6,179 nucleotides of DNA from positions 1 through 6,179 of the forward strand of contig JAHEZA010000163.1 of assembly GCA_023251335.1 (NCBI GenBank). Reading direction: 5' to 3'. Position numbers and translations under genes: made by a program. The notes under the pieces are model-generated. The model was not told where the DNA came from. It saw only the letters and a program-made list of their open reading frames with translations, and made no database searches. Of this stretch, positions 1 through 6,179 are shown in pieces (position 1 is the first letter of the stretch; each line of letters starts with the position of its first letter). Origin of the DNA: Chitinophagaceae bacterium. GTDB taxonomy: Bacteria > Bacteroidota > Bacteroidia > Chitinophagales > Chitinophagaceae.

Positions 1-1
1 A

Positions 2-313
2 TTAACCGGAACAAAAAATTTTGATCTGAAAGAAGCAATCTGGTACCTGCAAAAATATCCTCTTGACCTGATACACTGGACGGAAAAAAATAGCCAGCGA
101 AAAGACATTGAATCGATAGCACCTAACTTCAGGCGTCAAACTACTAAGGAAGTTTTGCCACCGGATGAACTGCCTATTAACCGCCATAATGCCAACCGCT
201 TTGAACTTGACGAAAATGGCGGAGGCCGGTCTGAATATAGTGCAGGCGATATCTGGCTATTACCTTACTGGATGGGCCGCTACCTGAAAGTGATCAGCGC
301 ACCTGTAAAATAA
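2..313 (+). CDS. C-terminal fragment of an unidentified, probably secreted protein (5' end outside the window)
   Basis: The frame starting at base 2 is open from the window edge to a TAA at 311-313, giving the last 103 residues of a protein. The segment is rich in Trp, Tyr and Pro. It contains a stretch reading YPLDLIHWTEKNSQRKDI, then LPPDELP, an Asn/His-rich segment (NRHNANRFELD), a glycine cluster (GGGR) and a final hydrophobic helix (DIWLLPYWMGRYLKVI). From memory, similar tails (an LD..GG.GR stretch followed by LLPYWMGRY) end Bacteroidota and Planctomycetes secreted proteins with an alpha/alpha-toroid, six-hairpin glycosidase-like fold, so a carbohydrate-active role is possible. The catalytic part is not in view and I cannot name the family. 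The coding call is supported by ordinary amino-acid composition and by a gene-like stop followed by a non-coding gap. A minus-strand open frame over 2-187 is treated as a shadow. Confidence 0.75.
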   Translation, partial: LTGTKNFDLKEAIWYLQKYPLDLIHWTEKNSQRKDIESIAPNFRRQTTKEVLPPDELPINRHNANRFELDENGGGRSEYSAGDIWLLPYWMGRYLKVISAPVK

Positions 314-499
314 TGAGGAACAATCCATTTACAGTAAACGAACAAATAAGCAGGATTTCTATTCAGGAAATAATTAACTTAAAGACCTGCCAGGTTTTAA
401 AAACCTGGCAGGTCTTACGGTCGTTCGAAACAACAAAAAAAAGTCGAACTACTTTCATGATAATTGTGTCATCGGTCACATGTAATCTTTTAAAGAACC
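314..499. other. Intergenic gap with a large palindrome
   Basis: This 186-bp gap separates the glycosidase-like tail from the metallophosphoesterase. It holds the 35-bp inverted repeat at 382-416, a second smaller inverted repeat (GTTCGA at 423-428 and TCGAAC at 444-449, separated by an A-rich 15-nt spacer) and AT-rich sequence leading into the next gene. No convincing Bacteroidota-type promoter (TTTG about 19 bp upstream of TAnnTTTG) was found; the nearest match, TAATTGTG at 461-468, has one mismatch and no well-placed upstream TTTG. The gap suggests that the phosphoesterase gene may be transcribed on its own. Confidence 0.6.
382..416. repeat. Perfect 17-bp inverted repeat with a 1-nt centre, made of two nested palindromes
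   Basis: The left arm AAGACCTGCCAGGTTTT (382-398) is the exact reverse complement of the right arm (400-416), with a single A at 399 between them. Each arm also contains its own near-palindrome: ACCTG-C-CAGGT at 385-395 and ACCTG-G-CAGGT at 403-413, repeated 18 bp apart. The element can therefore fold as one long hairpin or as two short ones. There is no T-run directly after it on the + strand, so it is not a textbook intrinsic terminator, although a long hairpin just after a stop codon could still end transcription or protect the 3' end of the upstream mRNA. Palindromes built on ACCTG-CAGGT are, as I recall, scattered in many copies in Bacteroidota genomes; copy number here cannot be checked from one window. 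Confidence 0.9.
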
Positions 500-2320
500 A
501 TGATTAAATCAAAAAATAATACTTATTGGCCACCAAATATGAGCTCGAATAAATTTTCAAATCTAATAATCATTATCATATTGTTTGTTGCAACAACTTT
601 CAATTCATGTGCTGATAAAAGCACCGGGGAACAAACAGTAAAGGGTGTGATGGATCACACTGTAACCACGCTCTACAAAACGATGAGTGAAAAACAATTG
701 GATTCACTCACCAATGACCAGGTTATGGGGTTGTTTAATGATGATGAAAAAAACGTACTGGCTACTAAACATTGGATGTTTGATGTAAATGTGCCGGTTG
801 TAGTGTCTGTGATGAGAAGCACGGAACAAAAAACAGTGCCGTTCTGGTTGGCTGTTGCCGGATTTGTAAAGAGCAACAAAACCATGAAAAACGAACAGGT
901 CACTTATGAGGTGTGGCAGAAAAAATTTAATGCGGGGCATATTGGATTGGGCGTAAATGGTTTTGAAGATTATATGCTGCATTATTTTGTTTCTGTAGTT
1001 CCTCAAAATAAAAATGACAAACTTGAGTTAAACAATTTCTTTCCGGCAAACCAATATGTGGGCGTTCTTCAGGACAGCGCATTTACTTATCACGACTGGA
1101 CCGAACTGGTTTTGATGAATGTACCGGACGACATGAAAGGAGAAAAATTACTGACAACTATCAGGGGCAGAGGAACAGAATCACATTTGGTTGGAGCATT
1201 TCGTAAGACGGCTTATCCTTCTTCGTCCACGCCTGACCAGGTGATGCTAACCTGGAGTTCTGACCCTGCAACCAGCATGGATATCCAGTGGCGAACTGAC
1301 ACTACTGTGGAAACAGGAGAAGTGAATTACTGGGAAAAAGGCTCAGCTACAATAATGTCGGCGCCTGCAGAAAGATTCAGGATGGAAGATCGTAATTTAA
1401 TGAACGATAGGTATATCAATCGTTTCACAGCCCAATTAAAAAATTTGAAGCCCGGAACAACCTACGAATATCAAATTCCACCGCAAACCGCCTGGAACGA
1501 AAAATATACGTTTTCAACACCGGAGCCCGATAGTTCATTTTCGTTCGTCTGGACCGGCGATACGCATCATTCGCCTACGATAACAAAATTGTTTAACCTT
1601 GCTGATAAGTCTCATCCAGATGCCGCATTTTATTCCATAGCCGGGGACTTGGTCAGTGAGGGGTTACATCGTGATCATTGGGACGACCTTTTTCAATTCA
1701 CCAAAGATATCATTTGCCGAAAGCCGTTAATGGCGGTAATTGGTAATCACGATACGCGCCAGGGATTAGGAGCATGGATGTATCGTGAATTATTTAGCTA
1801 CCCGAAAAATGCACCAGCTGGAGTTCAACCGGAACATACGTATTCATTTAGCTATAAAAATGCGTTGTTCCTGATGATTGAATCCACCGCTTCCGTCGAT
1901 TCGCAAAAAGTATGGATCGAAGATCAACTTTCTAAAAGTAATGCCACCTGGAAATTTGCTATGTTCCATTTTGCACCATACAATTGGGATGAGCCGTACC
2001 CCGACATCCAGGCAGCATGGATACCAATTTTCGACAAGTATCATGTGGATATCGTGATGAATGGCCATATTCATTATTACATGCGTACTAAGCCAATGAA
2101 GGGAGGAAAAGTGGTTAGTTCTTATAATGAAGGCACAGCTTATGTAGAGTCCGTTGCAATTCCGACAGCACCGGAAAAACACCCCGAAGAACCTTATACA
2201 ATTGTGAGGAATTTTAATGGAGATATTTATCAGTACGTAAAGATTGAAGGAAAAAAATTGAGTTTTACAGCAGTAAATTCCGACAATACGGTGATTGATT
2301 CATTTACAATTAAAAAGTAA
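500..2320 (+). CDS. Exported metallophosphoesterase lipoprotein with a purple-acid-phosphatase-like N-terminal domain
   Basis: This is a 606-residue predicted phosphoesterase. Residues 14-36 form a lipoprotein-type signal (hydrophobic run LIIIIILFVA, then FNSC with Cys37 as the lipidation site). Residues ~38-235 match no domain I recognise. Residues ~240-345 resemble the beta-sandwich that precedes the catalytic domain in purple acid phosphatases (QVMLTWSSDP, LKPGTTYEYQI). Residues ~349-575 are a calcineurin-like domain with all expected blocks: D354-T-H356, GD383, GNHD (N416, H417, D418), H490 and GH523-I-H525. These residues would bind two metal ions and hydrolyse phosphomonoesters or diesters. 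The block is GDLVS, so the Tyr of the purple-enzyme GDxxY motif is replaced by Ser386, and block I has DxH. A ferric-tyrosinate purple centre is therefore not expected. The start is ambiguous: ATG at 539 (residue 14) would give a more typical short signal peptide with the Cys at position 24. Substrate is unknown. The next gene begins 106 bp downstream. Confidence 0.93.
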   Translation: MIKSKNNTYWPPNMSSNKFSNLIIIIILFVATTFNSCADKSTGEQTVKGVMDHTVTTLYKTMSEKQLDSLTNDQVMGLFNDDEKNVLATKHWMFDVNVPVVVSVMRSTEQKTVPFWLAVAGFVKSNKTMKNEQVTYEVWQKKFNAGHIGLGVNGFEDYMLHYFVSVVPQNKNDKLELNNFFPANQYVGVLQDSAFTYHDWTELVLMNVPDDMKGEKLLTTIRGRGTESHLVGAFRKTAYPSSSTPDQVMLTWSSDPATSMDIQWRTDTTVETGEVNYWEKGSATIMSAPAERFRMEDRNLMNDRYINRFTAQLKNLKPGTTYEYQIPPQTAWNEKYTFSTPEPDSSFSFVWTGDTHHSPTITKLFNLADKSHPDAAFYSIAGDLVSEGLHRDHWDDLFQFTKDIICRKPLMAVIGNHDTRQGLGAWMYRELFSYPKNAPAGVQPEHTYSFSYKNALFLMIESTASVDSQKVWIEDQLSKSNATWKFAMFHFAPYNWDEPYPDIQAAWIPIFDKYHVDIVMNGHIHYYMRTKPMKGGKVVSSYNEGTAYVESVAIPTAPEKHPEEPYTIVRNFNGDIYQYVKIEGKKLSFTAVNSDNTVIDSFTIKK

Positions 2321-2351
2321 ACTGAAGATTTTTTTTACAGTAATCAAGTGG

Positions 2352-2382
2352 CGATAATACCCATTTTAAGTATTACGATTTT
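2352..2382 (+). terminator. Weak candidate intrinsic terminator after the phosphoesterase gene
   Basis: TAATAC (2355-2360) can pair with GTATTA (2370-2375) around a 9-nt loop. Two further C-G/G-C pairs form if A2354 is bulged, and TTTT at 2379-2382 follows shortly after. The stem is AT-rich and short, so it would be only marginally stable. It could equally be chance pairing in AT-rich DNA. Confidence 0.22.
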
Positions 2383-2402
2383 AATATTTAAGACGCATCA
2401 AG

Positions 2403-2410
2403 TATGTTTT
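2403..2410 (+). promoter_or_regulatory. Possible Bacteroidota -7 element for the haem lipoprotein gene
   Basis: TATGTTTT matches the Bacteroidota -7 consensus TAnnTTTG at all but the last position and lies 17 bp before the ATG at 2427. A clear TTTG -33 box at the right distance is missing; TTTA at 2387-2390 is too close. In DNA this AT-rich a one-mismatch match can arise by chance. Confidence 0.18.
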
Positions 2411-2426
2411 TTTAAAATTCATTGTT

Positions 2427-5400
2427 ATGAAAAATAAAATAATCTCACTTTTTAGTTTTCCCATTTTTCTCTTTGTTGTATTAATGGCGGGCTGCAAGTC
2501 TCAGCCCCCATCTCCTTTTAGTGAATCTGCTGAAATTGCACTTTCTACATTTAAGTTACCGCCCGGATTTAAGATCGAATTAGTTGCTGCCGATCCGCTG
2601 ATATCCGATCCGGTTGATATGACTATAGATGAGAAAGGAAGAATGTATGTAGTGGAAATGCACGGTTATCCACTAGACCTGGGTAACGCGGGTAAAATAA
2701 TTATGCTGCGAGATACAAACGGTGATGGGAAGATGGATACACGAACTGTTTTTGCAGATAGCCTTGTTCTGCCTACCGGTGTGATGCGCTGGAAAAAAGG
2801 TATAATCGTCACCGATCCGCCAAATGTATATTATTTGGAAGATACAAACGACGATGGAAAAGCTGATATAAAAAAAGTGATGCTTACGGGATTTGCTTTG
2901 ACGAATCCGCAATACCTTGTGAATCGTCCTATATATGGCCTGGATAATTGGATCTACCTTGCTCATGAAGGGATAGAGGAATCAGCTACCTATAAAGAAT
3001 TTGGAGACCCTGGCAAAGACATTTTTTACCCTGACGCTCCCAGTGGTTCCCGTTTACCTGTAAACGCATCAGGACGTATAGTACGATTTCAACCAGACGT
3101 TCATGCGCTGGAAGAAACGTCAAGTTCCACTCAATTCGGACAAACTTTTGATGATTGGGGACACCATTTCCTTGTCTATAATGCAAATCATATTTACCAG
3201 GAAGTAATAGCTAACCGATATCTCAAAAGAAATCCTGACCAGTTGGTTGGAGATGCAACAGAATCTCTTTCTGATCACGGAGATGCTTGCGATGTGTACC
3301 CGATTACAAAAAATCCTGAGCATCAACTTTTGACTGACGTAGGTGTTATTACTTCTGCTTGTGGTATTACGGCTTACCAGGGAGGCGCATTTCCTGATAG
3401 TTTTAATCATAAGCTAACATTTGTATGCGAACCCGTGAGTAATATTGTTCATGCCGATCGCCTCAAGGATCACGGCGCTACTTTTATTGCAAGCCGGGTG
3501 CTTGAGCACCAGGAGTTTTTGGCTTCTACGGATGCATGGTTTCGTCCGGTAAACATGTATATCGGTCCGGACGGCGCACTTTATGTGGTGGATTATTACA
3601 GGGAAATTATTGAACATCCGGAATGGATGTCAAAATCCGAGATAGAATCCGGTAAACTTTATAATGGTCGTGATAAAGGCCGCATATATCGTATAAGCGC
3701 AACAGATGCAGCTCCTGCGAGTTGGACCTCTCATTTAAACCTGGGCGATTCCAGTGATATACAATTGGTCGGAAAACTATCCAGTTCAAATATTTGGTGG
3801 AGGCGGAATGCACAGCGATTGCTTATAGACAGAAGCCATGACATGATAGTTCCTGTTCTTATTCAGATGGCGCAAAACAAGCAATCTTCATTAGGCCGTT
3901 TACATGCATTGTGGACATTAGAAGGGATGAATAAATTAACACCAGACCTGATTGAAAAGGCGTTACAAGACCCAGAACCTGGCGTACGCGAAAATGCCAT
4001 TAAGTTGGCAGAACTTCATTTATCCACATGGCGTGACCTGGTCCCCAAATTGATTGCTTTAAAAGAAGATGATAATGCTAAAGTGAGATACCAGTTGTTA
4101 TGCACATTGGGTTTTGTAAATACGCCCGAAGCTGGTAAAACAGTACAGCAACTTTTATTTAAGGATATTAATGACAAGTGGGTGCAGATAGCTGCTTTAA
4201 GCGCATCATCGCAAAGTTCCGATATGCTCGACGGCGTGCTTAAAAAATACGATCCTGCCGTTCCTGCTTATGCTTCCCTGGTAACCCGTCTTGGCTCTAT
4301 GATTGGAGCAAATAAGGATTCCAGGACAATACATACATTTTTAAAGAGAGCCATTGAACTAAACGCTGATACATCAAGTACCTGGAAAGCATCTTTATTA
4401 GAAGGAATCGCAGAAGGACTTAAAAACCGGAAGCCGGTTCCTGAAGGTTTCGGGTCAGAAAGGAAGTTGTTGATCGATGTATGCCTTCATCATCCCGATG
4501 TAAATATCAGAAGGAATGCAAGAAGTATCCTGGAAACAATTGGTATTTCAAATAGCCCGCTTGATCTGGTTGTGATGCAGGAGGCGCAAAAGATTGCAGC
4601 CAATCAAAATATTTCTTCAGAGAAAAGAGCAGAGGCCGTTAATCTTATGGCTCTTCAAAATCCTAAACGCCATGTGGCGTTTTTAGAAAGCTTAATTACT
4701 CCGGATGGGCCAACAGATATTCAGTTAGCCTCAATACAGGCGCTGAACAAAATTCCTGATACAACGGTTTCTGTATTCCTATTAAAAAACTGGCCGTCGT
4801 TGTCTCCCGGTATCAGGGATGCGGCTCTCAATACATTTATTTCTGAGCCTTTTTCTGTACCGCGCATTTCCCTGTTGCTACAAAGCATCTCAAAAGGAAC
4901 AATAACAAAAACGGAATTAGGCTGGCCTGTAACGGTAATCCTTATGCGAGATATCCCCGACTCACTTAAAGAATATGCAAGAACCTTATTGACAGTTAAA
5001 AAAGAAGATCGCAACCCCGTAATAAAAGACTATGAAGCAGTTCTGGGTATGAAAGGTAATGCCAGTAAAGGGAAGATGGTTTATGCGGCCAATTGCCTGG
5101 TATGCCACCAGGTAAGAGGTAAGATGGGCGTTGACTTTGGCCCTGACCTCGGCACTGTTCAGAGTTGGATACCCGAGAACATCCTGATTAATATTCTCAA
5201 TCCAAATCTTTCCATTTCACACGGCTACGAATTATGGAATTTGGTGCTCAATGATGGGACAATGTTGCAAGGAATTGTACTTTCAGAAACGTCTAATGCC
5301 ATTGTCCTAAACAAGGAAGGCGGCGTAAAAGTAACCATCGCAAGAAAGAACATACGATCACTTAGAACATTGGATATGTCGGCTATGCCAAATGATTTTG

Positions 5401-5462
5401 AAAAAAGAATTGATAAGCAACAAATGGCTGATCTAATTGCATTTATCAAACAGGGAGGTTAG
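2427..5462 (+). CDS. PVC-type haem-binding lipoprotein: dehydrogenase-like beta-propeller, HEAT repeats and C-terminal cytochrome c domain
   Basis: The 1011-residue product has a clear lipoprotein signal (residues 1-22 ending MAG, Cys23), so it should be membrane-anchored outside the cytoplasm. Residues ~41-425 form a propeller of the putative membrane-bound dehydrogenase family (TIGR02604 type): it opens with LPPGFKIELVAADPL and MYVVEMHGYP and ends with PDGALYVVDYYREIIEHP. Two acidic loops, D96TNGDGKMD104 and D139TNDDGKAD147, resemble EF-hand calcium loops. Residues ~440-830 are alpha-helical HEAT-like repeats (for example WWRRNAQRLL and DPEPGVRENAIKLAE). Residues ~873-1005 are a Pirellula/Verrucomicrobium-type haem domain (TIGR02603 type) with C890-L-V-C893-H894 and a probable axial Met987 in SAMP. 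The likely role is oxidation of an unknown sugar-like substrate with electrons passed to the c-type haem; the family is poorly characterised, and substrate, cofactor and electron acceptor cannot be read from the sequence. The length and full domain order indicate an intact gene. No strong ribosome binding site precedes the ATG. Confidence 0.95.
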   Translation: MKNKIISLFSFPIFLFVVLMAGCKSQPPSPFSESAEIALSTFKLPPGFKIELVAADPLISDPVDMTIDEKGRMYVVEMHGYPLDLGNAGKIIMLRDTNGDGKMDTRTVFADSLVLPTGVMRWKKGIIVTDPPNVYYLEDTNDDGKADIKKVMLTGFALTNPQYLVNRPIYGLDNWIYLAHEGIEESATYKEFGDPGKDIFYPDAPSGSRLPVNASGRIVRFQPDVHALEETSSSTQFGQTFDDWGHHFLVYNANHIYQEVIANRYLKRNPDQLVGDATESLSDHGDACDVYPITKNPEHQLLTDVGVITSACGITAYQGGAFPDSFNHKLTFVCEPVSNIVHADRLKDHGATFIASRVLEHQEFLASTDAWFRPVNMYIGPDGALYVVDYYREIIEHPEWMSKSEIESGKLYNGRDKGRIYRISATDAAPASWTSHLNLGDSSDIQLVGKLSSSNIWWRRNAQRLLIDRSHDMIVPVLIQMAQNKQSSLGRLHALWTLEGMNKLTPDLIEKALQDPEPGVRENAIKLAELHLSTWRDLVPKLIALKEDDNAKVRYQLLCTLGFVNTPEAGKTVQQLLFKDINDKWVQIAALSASSQSSDMLDGVLKKYDPAVPAYASLVTRLGSMIGANKDSRTIHTFLKRAIELNADTSSTWKASLLEGIAEGLKNRKPVPEGFGSERKLLIDVCLHHPDVNIRRNARSILETIGISNSPLDLVVMQEAQKIAANQNISSEKRAEAVNLMALQNPKRHVAFLESLITPDGPTDIQLASIQALNKIPDTTVSVFLLKNWPSLSPGIRDAALNTFISEPFSVPRISLLLQSISKGTITKTELGWPVTVILMRDIPDSLKEYARTLLTVKKEDRNPVIKDYEAVLGMKGNASKGKMVYAANCLVCHQVRGKMGVDFGPDLGTVQSWIPENILINILNPNLSISHGYELWNLVLNDGTMLQGIVLSETSNAIVLNKEGGVKVTIARKNIRSLRTLDMSAMPNDFEKRIDKQQMADLIAFIKQGG

Positions 5463-5575
5463 AAGAAAAAAGCGATAAGTAATTCAGCGTTTAGCTTTCA
5501 GCTTTCAGCATTTAGCGGATTTATTTATAAACGATAAAACAAATTTTAAAATAACATCAAAATAATTTACTCAAA
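5463..5575. other. Intergenic spacer with heptamer repeat and AT-rich leader
   Basis: This 113-bp gap holds the TTYAGCN tandem array (5483-5517), then about 55 bp of very AT-rich DNA leading to the phosphodiesterase start. The AT-rich part includes the small palindrome ATTTTAAAAT. I see no strong hairpin with a T-run and no full TTTG/TAnnTTTG promoter pair. Confidence 0.5.
5483..5517. repeat. Five tandem copies of a 7-bp unit, TTYAGCN
   Basis: Five contiguous heptamers are seen: TTCAGCG, TTTAGCT, TTCAGCT, TTCAGCA and TTTAGCG. Variation is confined to position 3 (C or T) and position 7 (any base). The unit begins 21 bp after the stop of the haem lipoprotein gene. On the other strand it reads NGCTRAA. 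Similar GCTGAAA-type heptamer runs are, as I recall, common between genes in some Bacteroidota. No function can be assigned. Confidence 0.85.
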
Positions 5576-6179
5576 ATGAGATTATACAAACTACTTCACA
5601 TCGCACTTTTTCCACTGATTTTAATAATACTACTTCAACCAGTAGTCGCGCAAACTACCCGTGTAGATACTATTCTAAATGAATTTTATCACCATCCGGA
5701 ACATGTGATGGTTACTGCCCACAGGTCCGCACATTTGGTTTATCCTGAGAATTCGCTGGCAGCCATCAGGGATGCAATCGAAATAGGCGCTGATATTATT
5801 GAGCTTGATGTTCGTAAAACAAAAGACGGCGTGTATGTGCTGCTGCATGATAAAAATATAGATCGTACTACCGGGAATAAAGGTAATGTAAGTAGTTACA
5901 CATTTGATCAATTGAACAAGATACCTCTATTGCAAGATGGACAGCCAACCAACGAAAGGATCCCAACATTCGAAAATGCCCTTCGGACAGCAAAGGATCG
6001 AATTATGATAGATATTGATTTTAAATTAGATTCCACAGAGGACGCAATAAATGTTTGTAAAATGATCCGCGAAACAGGTATGCAAAAACAGGTTTTATTT
6101 TTTGTTTATGATTATCATTATACCACCACTCTCGATAGTATTGACAATTCTATCGCGGTAATGCCCCGTGCATATAATA
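5576..6179 (+). CDS. Exported glycerophosphodiester phosphodiesterase family protein (3' end outside the window)
   Basis: The frame is open from the ATG at 5576 to the window edge, 201 complete codons with no stop. Residues 1-25 are a Sec signal peptide (positively charged start, hydrophobic LFPLILIILL core, cleavage likely after VVA before Gln26), so the enzyme should be periplasmic or secreted. The mature part carries the family's ordered motifs: AHRS (H49, R50), PENS (E58), GADIIELDV (E76, D78), LLHD (H91, D92), IDRTTGNKG, IPTFENAL and IDIDFK (D146, D148, K150). In this family the two His residues act as acid/base and the acidic residues bind a divalent metal during hydrolysis of glycerophosphodiesters to glycerol 3-phosphate and an alcohol. 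Ser51 replaces the usual Gly of the HRG motif. The family is usually about 250-300 residues, so roughly a third is missing. The actual substrate may differ from glycerophosphodiesters. It follows the haem lipoprotein gene by 113 bp on the same strand. Confidence 0.93.
   Translation, partial: MRLYKLLHIALFPLILIILLQPVVAQTTRVDTILNEFYHHPEHVMVTAHRSAHLVYPENSLAAIRDAIEIGADIIELDVRKTKDGVYVLLHDKNIDRTTGNKGNVSSYTFDQLNKIPLLQDGQPTNERIPTFENALRTAKDRIMIDIDFKLDSTEDAINVCKMIRETGMQKQVLFFVYDYHYTTTLDSIDNSIAVMPRAYN

Larger units (their letters stand above)
2321..2426. other. Intergenic spacer, AT-rich, with a weak hairpin
   Basis: This 106-bp spacer between the phosphoesterase and the haem lipoprotein contains a T8 run at 2330-2337 soon after the stop, a weak hairpin at 2352-2377 and a partial promoter-like match near the next start. 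No small gene is supported. Confidence 0.5.

Noticed and set aside
382..416. Palindrome as a standard rho-independent terminator or a CRISPR repeat
   Set aside because: No T-run follows it on the + strand and there is only one copy in the window with no spacers, so neither label is supported by the sequence alone.
461..468. TAATTGTG as the -7 promoter element for the phosphoesterase
   Set aside because: It has one mismatch to TAnnTTTG, and no TTTG lies at the expected distance upstream; AT-rich DNA gives such matches often.
313..507. 64-residue + strand open frame whose ATG overlaps the upstream stop codon (TAATG)
   Set aside because: Its middle is simply the translated palindrome at 382-416 (the residues TCQVLKTWQVL show the repeat), it overlaps the next gene's start, and its composition shows no domain or signal. 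The overlap with the stop looks accidental.
704..1006. 100-residue minus-strand open frame inside the phosphoesterase gene
   Set aside because: It is antisense to well-supported coding sequence, shows no recognisable motif, and is what a stop-poor antisense frame gives by chance.
1844..2182. 112-residue minus-strand open frame
   Set aside because: It is antisense to the conserved GHIH region of the phosphoesterase; it is Cys/His rich only because it mirrors those codons.
2673..5449. Several 66-97 residue minus-strand open frames within the haem lipoprotein gene
   Set aside because: All are antisense shadows of a gene with clear domains along its full length; none has a start context, signal or motif of its own.
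5483..5517. Heptamer array as a CRISPR or tRNA-related structure
   Set aside because: Units are contiguous and only 7 bp with no unique spacers, and no cloverleaf pairing is possible.
5675..5911. 78-residue minus-strand open frame
   Set aside because: It lies opposite the conserved catalytic motifs of the phosphodiesterase, which is the real gene here although it runs off the window.

Overview
The window looks like a chromosomal stretch from a member of the Bacteroidota, perhaps from the Chitinophagaceae/Cytophagales-like lineages; this is inferred from gene content and style, not from a marker gene. The DNA is AT-leaning, the ribosome binding sites are weak or absent, and every readable gene encodes an exported protein. 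One of them is a haem-binding propeller/HEAT/cytochrome lipoprotein of the type common in Planctomycetes, Verrucomicrobia and Bacteroidota. All four genes lie on the + strand.

Layout: (1) 2-313 is the 3' end of a gene whose product ends in a Trp/Tyr-rich helix; it resembles the tail of secreted Bacteroidota proteins with a glycosidase-like fold, but the family is not certain. (2) 314-499 is an intergenic gap holding a perfect 17-bp inverted repeat (382-416) whose two arms are themselves small palindromes. (3) 500-2320 is a lipoprotein with an unrecognised N-terminal region, a purple-acid-phosphatase-like N-terminal beta domain and a calcineurin-like metallophosphoesterase domain with a full set of metal ligands. 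(4) 2427-5462 is a 1011-aa lipoprotein with a dehydrogenase-like beta-propeller, HEAT repeats and a C-terminal c-type haem domain (CLVCH plus a candidate Met ligand). (5) 5463-5575 is a spacer with five tandem 7-bp units TTYAGCN. (6) 5576-6179 is the 5' part of an exported glycerophosphodiester phosphodiesterase, cut by the window edge.

Taken together the genes suggest an envelope or periplasmic scavenging locus: two phosphoesterases that could release phosphate or alcohol/sugar moieties, beside a putative periplasmic dehydrogenase that could pass electrons to a covalently bound haem. That functional link is inferred from adjacency and shared export only. The gaps of 106-186 bp, each with a repeat or weak hairpin, mean the genes may not form one tight operon. 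I see no RNA gene, CRISPR array, transposase, integrase or phage gene. I do not see a clearly new multi-gene system; the most unusual elements are the nested palindrome, the heptamer repeat and the unrecognised N-terminal region of the phosphoesterase.
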